A stretch of 64,000 bases of DNA from assembly GCF_901933205.1 (NCBI RefSeq), contig NC_044572.1:21786501-21850500 (forward strand), written 5' to 3'. The stretch comes from Camarhynchus parvulus. Lineage: Eukaryota > Chordata > Aves > Passeriformes > Thraupidae. The position numbers and the translations under genes are program-made. The notes beneath the pieces are model-generated. The model made no database searches. It was given only the letters and a program-made list of their open reading frames with translations, and was not told the DNA's origin. Numbering within the stretch: the first letter of the stretch is position 1; every line of letters begins with the position of its first letter. Positions 53,701 to 64,000 of this stretch are shown here, in pieces.

Positions 53701-56179
53701 CGTTTGATTTCTGCATAATTATTATTCCACTAGACCATTGTGAAGGTGAAACATATTACAAATGTTTTTGCAGGATGCCAGCATTTAGCTGCTGCAGAGA
53801 GGAGGCTTCTTGTTAATTTGGCACAGTTAGGCAGCACCTAAGACATTCTTATTAAACCAGCAGCAGTGTGCAATGCCTAAGAAAAACAGAAGGAGCTAGA
53901 TTTTCAAATTATTTCAGAGTTTCCCCCCACACCCTCCTTTACTGTACATCACATCTCTACTAGGAAAGCAAAAGTGTTGGCCTAAATTCCCTCTGGTAGC
54001 AAAGAGAATAATCAATTAATAAGAAAGAGAAAAACCCTTCTTTTCCTGATTGTGTCATTCCAGACCATCCTATGCTCATAGCACATCAATACTCAACCTG
54101 TGTATACCTAATGTTGTTGCAATATATCTGTGTGTCCTTTTATCTCTCTTTCTCCCTCTTTTTTGGTTGTCATTCTGTCACTGATGCTGTCAGCGAGATG
54201 AAAGGCAAAAAACAGCTATAGTGCTGGGTAATTCACATTGCTGGATTTTTCACCCTCAGAAGAAACAACTGATATCTATTCAGTGATATTTTCTCAATAA
54301 AATGTTTCATTTTTCCTCTTCAGAGTGTGTAGAAATAAATGTTTCTGCTTCTATTCCCCCAAAACAATGGACACTTCTACGAGTTCTTAGGAAATTGCTT
54401 TCTGAAAAAGATTAGGCCGTGAAAATAATTCAGTCAGAAAACTTGCACAGGTAGATATGTGGTAGATAAATGCCAGAAAATTTTGATGGCATGTTTAAAT
54501 ATGACAATAGAAGGAACTATATTTCATAGGCAGTCCTTAAAGTCTGAAACTCTTGAGTGTGGTGGTGTAAGCACAGCATGTGCATTATGGGCACAAAATT
54601 ACAGTGAGAGTGCTTATAGTGTAAACTGCTGCTTTTTGCTTCACCCTCGCAGCATGTTCCTATGATAGCATTGAACAACATGAATGGAGACATATCAAAT
54701 GCTAGGTACTTTTTTTCTCTGTTGTAGCATTAACAGAGGAGCTTTGGCCAGGCTTGTCCTGTGGGTTAGGACTGCCATATGGCTGTGTGTGCCAAGCTGT
54801 GCTGAGCCCTTCTGCTGGGCCCTGCAGAGCTCAGACCGTGCCCACTGGGCTTTCTTCAAAGCACCCACAGCCATCCTGTCCAGCTGGGGGGCTCCAGCAC
54901 GGCCTCCTGCTCTGTGGGGGTCCCAGCAGAGGGGCCACCATTGTGGTTTGGCCAATGGAGGGTTTGGGGCAAATGCATTTTAATGGTGCACAGCAAAGCA
55001 GAGCTGTTAGCTTGCAAAAATAGTCATTATGTTGTGTGCATTGACTAGTAGTGTGTGCAAGATGACTGTTATTGTAGCTTACAGCTATTTTAATGCTTTT
55101 GCACAAGGAGGAGAATTACTGTTCTTCATTGCCTTGCTGTGCTTAAAGCCTTGGCTAGTGTGTGCCATGATGTGCATTTGAACGGCTCTTTAAATGCCCT
55201 TTTTAAGGAAAAATTATGCATAAGGGAGAAAAATATTAAAATCTTGAAAAATCAGAGCACTCTGGGTACCCTTGATATGGTAGATATTGCCTTTTCTCTT
55301 AAACTTTCTCCTTCAAGTCTGGTCTGCTCGAGCAGTTGTTAAGGTACAATCCCTTGACCGAGGGCAGTGTGTGGCTGTGCACACCTGTGCCTGTGTTTGA
55401 GAGATAAGGATGAGACCTTATCCAAGTAGCATTCCAACATTTTGTTGTTATCTGCACAGGTACAAACTGATCATAAGTCTACAATAGTTTGTGGTGCAGC
55501 CAGGTGAAACACTTCACCAGTGAACAGGTCATTTTAATAATTGACTGCTATGTTTCCAGTCTTATAGCAAGGTGCTTCTAACCATCATCTTCCAGTAAAG
55601 GCACTCACTGTCTGAAAAGAATTTCTTATTATTCTTCAGGTTTTGGTAACTCACCATTTTGTAACCAAAGGGGAAGGTGTTTCAGTTGCCAGGGAAGCCT
55701 GTATGGTAAACAGACTTTCCTGTTTGGGATTTCATTTTCTCTTGAATAGCAGAGTGCCAGCTGTGCTGGCAGAGGATGGGATGGGAGTGCAGGAAGACTC
55801 AGCCCTGGGAGGCTGGGGTGGTGGGGAGCTCTGCGTGCATCTACCTGAGACTTGCACAACCTGCTGATGAAAACTGAAGAGGAGCAGATCATAAATAATG
55901 CAGGAATTATATATGCCTGTTTCTGGCAGAGCTTTTTTGGCTGCGTCCAGAGACTAGAGGAGCTGTTGTTATCAGAAAAATAATTTTCAGTATTGTTTGA
56001 GAGAAGACTTTGAATAAGGGTTCCTGTAATGTTGTCACATCTCTCTCTTGCGCCCTCAACAGAGCTCTCTTGGCCTCATGGCAAATTACTAACAAATCTA
56101 GGCCATAATCTACTTTTTAGTGATAGCAGTAAACTAACTGAAGAAGAGCTGACGGGGAGTCTGTGAGTCTGACACAGTT

Positions 56180-56470
56180 TAGCAGGGGGTTCCTGCAAGG
56201 TTGATCTTCTGAGTGCTCTCGTCAAATGTTTTCATTAATGACTTATGTAATGTGTATATTAATGAAATTTGCCAACAGTGCAAAATTGAGAAGCATTACA
56301 GTGCAGAGAAGAATCAGCTGGAAAACTGACTATCTTTTGACCAGTGGAGTAAATAAAAAAACAAATACAGCAAACGGCAACTTCTTACACTTAGGGACTA
56401 ATTGTAGGTGTTTGCACTGTACAATGAAAGTTCATAAATTGAAAGTTCCACAAGAAGGGGAAGATTAGAG
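56180..56470 (+). mobile_element. Ancient CR1 LINE relic (reverse-transcriptase part)
   Basis: DNA blocks GGGGGTTCCTGCAAGG (about 56185), TTTTCATTAATGACTTATG (56228-56246), ATTAATGAAATTTGCCAACA (56258-56277) and CTTCTTACACTTAGGGAC (56381-56398) follow the order of the C-terminal reverse-transcriptase region of CR1 ORF2. The open frame from 56226 reads FSLMTYVMCILMKFANSAKL, a decayed form of the CR1 F-x-x-DL...KFADD-x-KL signature, and later LHLG. The catalytic-type Asp pair is lost (Asn-Ser), and upstream frames are broken. It is a dead, old, sense-oriented copy. Confidence 0.7.
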
Positions 56471-57137
56471 TGTAGTAGTGGAACGGAATGGCAGGATGGA
56501 AGCAAACTGATCCCAGAGTATATTGGTCAAATTTCTTCCAGTAGGTTTTGGCTGGAATTAATGTGTCTTGATGAAGACTTGAAAAAATTTTTAAATTTCT
56601 ATGTGTTTTCAGTTACTCTGGCCATCTTTTTTTTCCAGTAGTGTCATGCTGTCACACGAAGTCAGTAGGCATTGAGAAATATCTCACTTTCCTGTTGTAG
56701 CATTGTTTGAATTCTGGAAGCAAGCCCTTTGGGGTTTAGAAAATGTAGTGTCCTCTATAGGATACCAGGGCAAGATAATCAGCCCTCATACATAGTGCGT
56801 TTGCCTGACATAATGATCCTGCAGGCTGGCACTTTTAATGTACATTTACAGTAGATTTTTAAAATATGTGATTATCTCCCTAGCTTACTTTTTACATACA
56901 TTCTGCTACCAAGGAGAAGAAAATTAAAAGTAACAGTTTCCCACATTAGGAGTTATTCCCAGGTCATGGTTTTGAATATACTACACTAGAATGAATCTCA
57001 GATCATGATTCATGTAGGATTTTGAAGGTTTAATTATCTTGTCTCCTTTTTCTTTGTGACGTAAAAAAAATTAAGATCCTGTGGGTTTAACTAGTCCTGC
57101 AGGGGAAAAATGTCAAAAAGTGGAAGTCTTCCAGAAC

Positions 57138-57177
57138 TTAAAAAGTACATTTCACTGTACATTAAAAAGTACATTTC
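57138..57177. repeat. Short direct repeat, 24-bp period
   Basis: TTAAAAAGTACATTTC occurs at 57138-57153 and again at 57162-57177, separated by 8 bp. Confidence 0.85.
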
Positions 57178-59079
57178 CGCTGGATGTGGACCCCAGTGGT
57201 GGTGGGTGGTTCTGCTGAAGTGGCAAGTCAAGTGACTGTGTGAGCATCAGGAGTCACCTCTTGAGTGCTCTGCTGCAGTTTTGTCTTGTTCCAGAAGGAG
57301 GACAGCTTGGACTTGCAGAAAAATCTTGTCTGACTTGGGCATCTCGTGAGTTATTTTCCACGAGCTGCAACAACATATGGCATCCATAGCCAGAGAGTGG
57401 TTGGTAGCAACCAAGTGTTCTGTAATCTCAGACCAAATGAGGACTGAGTATGGCTAAGAGAAATTAATTACTGCTGTAACATTAAAGAACATCAAATCAC
57501 TTTGTAGATGCTCTTATTAAAAAATAAAAGTATATTTTTGGATTTAACTAAATCCCTTTGAGGGGGAATTAAGCTAAGCAAACAGAAGCTGCTGTACTTC
57601 TGAAGGAGTGCTTCCATGCAGTGGGCTTTAGTTTGACATCTTTGCTTTCTTCATCTTGACTTCTGTAAGCAGCTTTGCCTAGACATGTCTGTTGTTCCCT
57701 ATGGATACCAAACTGGCACTGTAGGTTAATGTTTCTAGACACAGCCTCAAGCTCTGTGAATTTTCACTTAGAGAGAAAGTTCTATCATTCAGAAATAATG
57801 AGCCAATAAGGATATCAGAGTTGTATTGTTTTCTGTTTTCCTCAGAACTTTATGTCCTGCTGACTGATTGGTATCCATGTAGATGTTGTGTTCTGTTTAT
57901 AGTAATCTTGTAAATCACATTCTTACACCTTGGCTTCAGACTTGGGGTGAGCTGATGTGGCAGATTAGAGTGCGTAGATTACAAGGCATTTTCATGCTGT
58001 CCCTTAAAATGTTTGCTTCAATTTCCCTGGAACAGAAATGCAGGAGTGGAGCAAAATGACTATAATTTAAATGACTTGCATGCCACGACTGAGAAACACT
58101 AGCCACTGCTACAAGAGCTGTCTTAAAGACTGCAACAGAGTGGGCAGGAAGAGGTAACCTTTTCTCCTCTTATCTTTGCTTGGCAGCTGATAATAAAAAA
58201 TAATTTCCCCTAACGCCAAGGTAAGTCAAGGCAAGAGTCTGTTTTCCAAGCAGATGCCAAGGCAGCTTCCAGAGCAGATGGTGTTGCGTTGGCACGAGCT
58301 CTCTGTCCACACCCTGCAGTGTTTTCTGGGGCATCTTCTCTCATAGCTACTGGGCAGTAAACACAACCCTCATGTGGCCTCTGAACTGGGAAGCTGGGCT
58401 GATATCTTGTGCCATCTGCTGAAGGCTCCTGCTGTGAGTCACTGATGGCAGTTGGAGCGAGTTGCCTGCGTGCAGGATCCTGTCACATACACGTGTGTCT
58501 CTGTTTGTTAAGAGTGCTGCCAACAGTCTTTAAACATGGGCATTTTGTGGAGAAGGCTTAGAAGTGACTGTGCTTTATCCTAATTTTGGAATCCATATCT
58601 CTGATTTCAGCAACTGAAACAGCGTTACAATCTAATGTCACCACAGCGTGTCGGCTCTGAGCTGTATGAGCACATGTGATAGCCATCCTCCTACAAAGGG
58701 AGGGCACTGTTCACAATTTCAGAACATTTGGCTTTAAGGAGACTGCAGTCCAGAAACTACTCTGCAAAGAGGTGGTGCCAGGTCCCTGACATTGTTACTG
58801 AGCTGAGTAAGAGCTGAACTCAGGGCTCAGCACAGCAGGGCCCCTGCCAATTGCTGAAGTATGTGTCAATTAAAAGATGTTTTCTCTCATTGCAGTTACA
58901 CAGGTCGAAGTGCCATTTTGACTCTTCTATTTACTAATAGAAACCCATTCATAACAAGCTCTTTTCTGCCATAGAAGTCAGTGAGCAAGAGTGCATTTTC
59001 TTTTCCTTTTGCTGTTGATTGTGCAGCCTTAGTTATGTATTTTTGTAACTGGTGGCCCCACAATGGGTAACCCTTTAAA

Positions 59080-59115
59080 CAGCTTATCATTATCTGGCAG
59101 CTCATCATTATCTAG
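59080..59115. repeat. Tandem duplication, 18 bp x 2
   Basis: CAGCTTATCATTATCTGG (59080-59097) is followed directly by CAGCTCATCATTATCTAG (59098-59115), with two differences. Confidence 0.9.
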
Positions 59116-59936
59116 CATTCACAGAATGGTGGCTTGAGCCTTAGCTGGACGTCTGGGAACCTTCTGGTGCAAGGAATGAGGGAGATATGTTACTAGGATT
59201 TGAATTAAACCAGCAATCTCCTTTCCTCTGGATTAAAGAGTGTTAAAATAGGAATATGTAGGAGAAGCAAGGTATTAATTTTAAGGTCAGTGCCTGACTA
59301 TTGTATGCATTTTACTGGCCAGCACCTCTCTTAATTGCAGAAAATGGATTACTTGGATATCCAATGTAGAAAGCAGATGAATGTGCATCCTTATTTTCCT
59401 CCCCTGGGAAGGTCACAGTGTCTCTGAGGCGAATAACAAACCCTGCCAGTGTATGGTCAGCAGATGCTTTCTGCACTGTGGCTGCAGAGGAGAGTGAACT
59501 GCTGCCATTAATGACTGTTGGGGCTGTTCTTTCGCTTTACTTATTTCACCCTTTATTATGAGTACTGGTTAATGTGTTTTTCATCTCTTTTGTGTCTGCT
59601 CAGCAGCTGATGCCTCTCAAAGCAGGGACAAACTATCTTAAGGGATAAAAATGGGAGGAGATTTCATTTGCATTGCTGACATCTGTGTCTTACCATTTTT
59701 TAGTATCTCTGCCATGCTACGTACCCAACAGGTTGCAAGAAGACTTGTACTGACATGGGCAAAAGGGTTGCATCTGGTTAGAGATGAACCGTAGTAGTTC
59801 ACAGGGTAAATAGCCCTAAATTAGGATTTTGCTAGAATTATCCAACTTAAGCATCAAGATGAAGGCTATCTTATCAATTGACAACTATAACAATGATTAA
59901 CTTGTTTTAATTGACGCTGGGGTCATTCTGGTTTGG

Positions 59937-59957
59937 TTTTTTTTTTTTTTTTTTTTT
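59937..59957. repeat. T21 homopolymer
   Basis: A run of 21 T preceded by GGTTTGG. No retrocopy is evident next to it on either side, so I list it as a simple repeat. Length may be inexact in any assembly. Confidence 0.9.
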
Positions 59958-60911
59958 AATCTCTCCGAATTAATAAATTTCTTGTTAAAAATCTCTATTT
60001 TCTGTACTGCCCTCAGACATCAGCAGTAGGTTGTCTCTCACATTGAGAAGGTTCATGCAGGAAGGATAACTTACTGATCCAAGGAAATGGACAACAGAGT
60101 GCTATGGGCATTGGCAGAAAATTTGCCTTGCAGGCAAATGCGTGTTGCAGGTTTGTGTCACAGCTGTTGTCACCAGGCTGACCTTGTCTCATAGGAGATG
60201 ACATTTAGCCTAATTTTCTCCCAGACTCTAGAGTGACCAGGTTCAATTTTAGAGCAGAAGCGGGTAAATGTGCTGCTCAGACTTATGGCTGGCATATGTT
60301 GAAAAGCAGTCTGATTTCCTCTCATCTTACACTGAACCATTCCTCAGTAGCTGGCAAAGGCCAGTGTGGAGGTTTGATTTGCTGAGATGGGCAATTATTG
60401 CTTTTGAGAGAACAGAGAGAGGCTCTGTTAGCTACAGGAAGCCAATAGCTCTTCACAAAAGACCCTTGATGTTCTGGACTGAACTGTAGCTGGTGCTAAT
60501 TTCAACTCTTAAGGGAAGTCTTAATTATCATATGGGACCAGAATCCTTTTAGGAAAAAGATGAAGATTTTGTTTTTTTTTCAGCTTGCTGAAGATATCAG
60601 TAGATAAGAGAGACAACCCCGGTCCTTCAGGGAGTATTTCCAAGAGCAGAGTAAAAGAAGATAGATAGGATGATCATATTTAGTGTTTGGTGGTCTTAGG
60701 TCTCTCACATACTGTGATTTCTCCTCTAATACAATGCATTTTATGTCACCATCTGCTATCAAACAGGTTTAGTAGATGTCAAACCCAGCACAATTTCAGC
60801 CTCAGCACTATAGTGAAGCAACAACAGTAAACTTCTTGCCCCAAATTACACATGCTTGAAAAAACCTGCCCTGTAGAGTGCCTTCATGTGTCCTGACTCT
60901 CAGTACTGAAC

Positions 60912-61138
60912 CACAGAATCATAGACTCATTAAGGTTGGAAATTACTTCCAAGTTCTTTAAGTCCAACCTTTGTCCAAGCACCACCCTGCCAACTAACCC
61001 ATGACACTGAGTGCCACATCCAGTGGTTTCCTGAACACTTCAGTTCTCAAAATTTGTGGCTTTAAGTACCCTATATAGGGGTCAAACCCAGAACTTTGGT
61101 GTTATTAGCACCATGCTCTAACCATCTCAGATAATTGT
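60912..61138 (-). mobile_element. tRNA-Ile-derived, CR1-tailed SINE (TguSINE1-like)
   Basis: Read on the minus strand, the right end is a tRNA-Ile-like head: TATCTGAGATGGTTAGAGCA (A box), GTGCTAATAACACC (anticodon stem-loop with AAT), GGGTTTGACCCC (B box). A linker of about 140 bp follows. The left end is a CR1 3' tail: GGACAAAGGTTGGACTT, TTTCCAACCTTAATGAG and TCTATGATTCTGTGG. This arrangement is that of songbird TguSINE1, copied by CR1 machinery. The head has many substitutions and paired stems are weakened, so it is not a working tRNA gene. I saw no exact target-site duplication. Confidence 0.88.
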
Positions 61139-63848
61139 ATGCCTCAAGTACTTGGAAAAAAACTATCTTCATTTAAAGAAGTGAAAATAATTTTTTAGCT
61201 TAATTTTATTAACTGGTTTGCATTGACTTATGTTATAATGATAGGAACATAAGTACATAAATAAAAAATATCTCCTGGATGTTAGCATATAGAAAGGAAT
61301 GTTTTGTAGTGATAAGAACTGGTCCCTGAGACTGAGATCAGAGTTGTGTTTCTGTCTCCACCAGAATTACCATGAGCTCCAGTAGATCGTTGAGTTGAAT
61401 TGATTTGACTAAATAGAGTAAAATTTGTGTATCTCAACTGTATTTTTCCCAGACAAGAATTTAGAGCTGTTTTTGTTACACTTGTCTAGATCTGTATGCA
61501 TAATTTTTTTCCCATGGATTTATTACAGAATAAATTAATTTGGAGGTACTGTCATGTGACATTTATTTGATTCTCATTTGAAAGATCAAAACACACTTTT
61601 GAGCCACAGTCTGGATTCTTAGTATGAAAAAATGTTCCTCCTGGTTGAAAAGACATGGTTTTGCAAACTAATGGAGCCTGAGATTCTATTTCTGGTACAT
61701 ATTAACTACATTTTCTGAGAACAAACCAATTTGTGTAATTACTCTAAATTTCTTCCACAGCTAGAAGCCTGTACAACTCCCTACTGATAGTCTTTTCAGT
61801 ATTATTTCCATATCCATGCACTTATTCCAGTTATGTCTTTTACAGGAATACCACTTCAAGAATTCTCTTTAGAGAGTATTTTATTTCTCATAAGGTTTTA
61901 GATCATCCATATAGTTAGATTTTTACCTTTGTTATTTGCTGACTGGAGTCTCTCTTTGTTTACTTCTTATTCATATATTCCAAAAGGACCTGAAAGCCTT
62001 GAGCACTTCCATGATCCTGTAGTGGGGGACACCCTACTGACTGAAAGAAAGAAAATGTCAAGTCAAGAGAGCTTAAAGTAGCCAAGATATAGGAAGTAAA
62101 TAGGTGTAGAAAAAGAGGATAAAATGGAGAAAATGAGCCAAGATTTCAGGAAAGACAAAGAAGGATCTGAAATCAAATTAACTTAGGCTATTGGTGGCTA
62201 AAATGTACATGAGTGCAAAGCAGAAATTGAAACAATCTCCTTTTCACTGGTACTTGATCTGTGTCCCAAGTTCTGGATAGTCATAAGAAATGCTGGCCCA
62301 GGGGAGATGGGTCCTACACCTGCGGTCAGACATTCCTTGGTGTAGCCTGGGATGAGTCAGCCCCAGAGCTTCTTACCAATGTGAGACAAGGAGTCAAACA
62401 CTGTTGTAAACACTACCTGTGTGGCACCAGCTTCCCTCAGACATCTGAGCAGAGGGGTGCCCATGGTGGGCAGCCTGGTGGTCACTCTGCAGGTCAGTGT
62501 GGTGAGGACTTCCTTTGACCAGATGAGATCAAGGCTGTTTCCCTGTGTGCAGCTGTGCTCTAACAAACAGACTCCTGTACTCTCCTTAGGAGTGCACCTC
62601 AAACCAGAGGCACCCATGCATTGTAGCTGCTTTCAACATTAGTTTCCACATCTTGTAGAAAACAGAACAAGGTTTCCTGATCAAAGCACAAAACTACCAA
62701 CATAGTCTACATATTTTCTTACCTTTAGGCTGATCTTAATTATTTTTTTTTTAGTATTTGAAAAATAAAATCCAAAAGCATTTAATGTTAAATGTCTAAA
62801 ATGACTGTGCTATGCGTCATGCAAGTGACCGCTAGCTTTTGAAACATCTGTAATTGTAATGCCTTTCCCTCCCTCTGGTAAATGGACATAAATATTCACA
62901 GGGCTGGGTACATTAGGCTAGGTAGATTACTCATTCATTTGCTGGAAGAAGTATTTGCAAATAAATGCTATTAAAAAAGAAAAGTACTGAAAATCTCCTT
63001 CATAGTCCTTTAACCAATGTTAGTGCATTACAGCATAGCTGAATTTGGTGAGACACTAGTAGGTAAGCTATTCTGAAGAGTAGATGTCAGTGAGAATTTA
63101 AGGGATGTTTGAATTGTTTTTCTAATTTTGCGTACAAATATTGATATTGTGCAATACTGAATAAATTTGTCCCTTGTGTAGTAGGGTTTATCAATGAAAG
63201 CCCTTTTACAATGAAACCAGAGGGGATTTTTTGGAATAGAGTCAGCTGGATTTTATTAGAAAGGTATACATTTTATTTGCAGAAGAGGAGAGGCAAATAT
63301 TAATTTTCATTGTATTCCTTTAGTACTTAGTTATTCTTAGAGTTTCCATTAGCTTTGGAGCAGTAGTGACTACTTCCGCTTTGGTCTTTTATTCAATCAA
63401 GAATTATTAAAATTTTGTTAGCATACCTTTCTATGTAGAAGAAGGAAATTGCCTTACCCTCAGAGCAGAGTTCATCCTGTCTGGTGTAGTCATGTGCAGA
63501 GCAGATGTGGAGTCTAAGCCCCCTACTTCCAGCTCTTTTTCTAGTCAGTGAAGAAAGATGAGCACTTCTGGAGTAATTTGTCTCTGAAATCCATCTCAGG
63601 ATGTCAGGGAATTCACACTGAAATTGTGAAATACACCATTTGGTGTACAGGGTCAAGATGATGGTGTTTTTCTGAGTACCAAACCAAGGCTCAAAGAAGA
63701 CGGGATGAACACCCACATGAGTGATAGTCAGTTCTTGGTGCCATGTCAATGGCTTGGGAAAGTGTTTATGAAAAAGTAGTGTTTGACAGGATGAAGTGTG
63801 ATGCTGTGGAATGTCCCATGGATTTACAGTCTCAATTTCCACTTTCAG

Positions 63849-63931
63849 GGAGGAGAACATTGCTATTATCAGGGAAAAATTCGAGGAAATTCTGTATCAT
63901 TTGTTGCCTTGTCAACATGCCATGGATTACA
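63849..63931 (+). CDS. ADAM22: ADAM22-like prodomain exon C (83 bp)
   Basis: The exon encodes [14 protein letters not shown] (first 14 residues), then [13 protein letters not shown] and two bases (CA) of a probable His codon. HCYYQG-x-x-RGN and VALSTC-x-GL are the most conserved propeptide motifs of this ADAM group, and both conserved Cys are present (codons 5 and 24). The start in phase 0 joins exon B (…VEVK). The acceptor is TTTCCACTTTCAG (63836-63848), the donor GTAAGT from 63932. The next exon, expected to begin by completing His then Gly-Met-Phe, is outside the window. A 155-codon antisense open frame (63393-63860) overlaps the first 12 bp and is not thought to be real. Confidence 0.92.
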
Positions 63932-64000
63932 GTAAGTCTGCTGTTTTGTTTTTACTGACTTTTGTTTATCACTCTTTTAAGCCAAATCAAGTTTTTTATA
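63932..64000 (+). other. Start of next ADAM22-like intron
   Basis: It begins with GTAAGT and continues off the right edge; it shows only T-rich intron sequence. Confidence 0.85.

Larger units (their letters stand above)
50715..63848 (+). other. Intron of 13,134 bp between exons B and C
   Basis: The intron begins GTAAGA and ends CACTTTCAG. It separates codons cleanly (phase 0). Recognised contents are an old CR1 reverse-transcriptase relic at 56.2 kb, small tandem duplications at 57.1 and 59.1 kb, a T21 run and a tRNA-Ile/CR1 SINE near 61 kb. The GC-richer part around 52.2-53.5 kb and 54.7-55.0 kb has several overlapping open frames of 80-150 codons on both strands, none with a recognisable domain. 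The rest shows nothing I can name. Confidence 0.85.

Noticed and set aside
61046..61138. Possible tRNA-Ile gene on the minus strand
   Set aside because: Stem positions are substituted, and the sequence runs straight into a linker and CR1 tail, so it is the head of a SINE and not a working tRNA gene.
8935..63931. Assigning the exons to ADAM23 or ADAM11
   Set aside because: Exon B wording (DLLSSEY, ERHIE, TVEVK) and the GGEHCYYQG join fit ADAM22; ADAM23 differs in this stretch. ADAM11 remains possible but less so.
1..64000. CRISPR array, phage, operon or undescribed multi-gene system
   Set aside because: No regularly spaced repeats with spacers, no coding clusters; the window is vertebrate intron with three short exons.

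Overview
The window reads as intronic vertebrate DNA, most likely from a songbird (oscine passerine). It is AT-rich and CpG-poor, has no bacterial-style gene packing, and carries chicken-repeat-1 (CR1) LINE copies ending in the avian ATTCTRTG-type tail. One short element (60912-61138) joins a tRNA-Ile-like head to a CR1 tail, which is the build of the songbird SINE TguSINE1. Species cannot be given from this window.

The only gene I can support is on the + strand: three consecutive coding exons of a metalloprotease-disintegrin gene of the ADAM11/22/23 group, best matching ADAM22. The exons are 8935-9011, 50648-50714 and 63849-63931. Their reading frames join without a stop and their splice sites are standard. 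Together they encode 75 whole codons of the N-terminal prodomain. ADAM22 is a neuronal, catalytically inactive ADAM that serves as a receptor for LGI1 at synapses. The signal peptide, first exons, metalloprotease-like, disintegrin, EGF, membrane and tail exons lie outside the window.

Layout: 1-8934 is intron upstream of the first visible exon (tandem 27-mer and 15-mer, GCAA run). 9012-50647 is one intron of 41,636 bp with a young CR1 copy 250 bp after the donor, CpG clusters near 12.9 kb and 29.3 kb, TATC microsatellites near 22.2 and 28.1 kb, a perfect 20-bp hairpin at 30.25 kb, three old CR1-like relics (39.2, 47.5, 49.2 kb), a 33-bp minisatellite (48.5 kb) and a short CR1 tail (49.85 kb). 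50715-63848 is a 13,134-bp intron with an old CR1 reverse-transcriptase relic (56.2 kb), a T21 run and the tRNA-Ile/CR1 SINE. 63932-64000 begins the next intron.

I see no operon, CRISPR array, phage, plasmid, functional RNA gene or intact transposon. The many short open frames are those expected by chance in introns or lie in repeats. No undescribed multi-gene system is visible. The features most worth a second look are the 20-bp perfect hairpin, the lineage-diagnostic SINE, and the CpG-dense island with a CX2C-X10-CX2C open frame.
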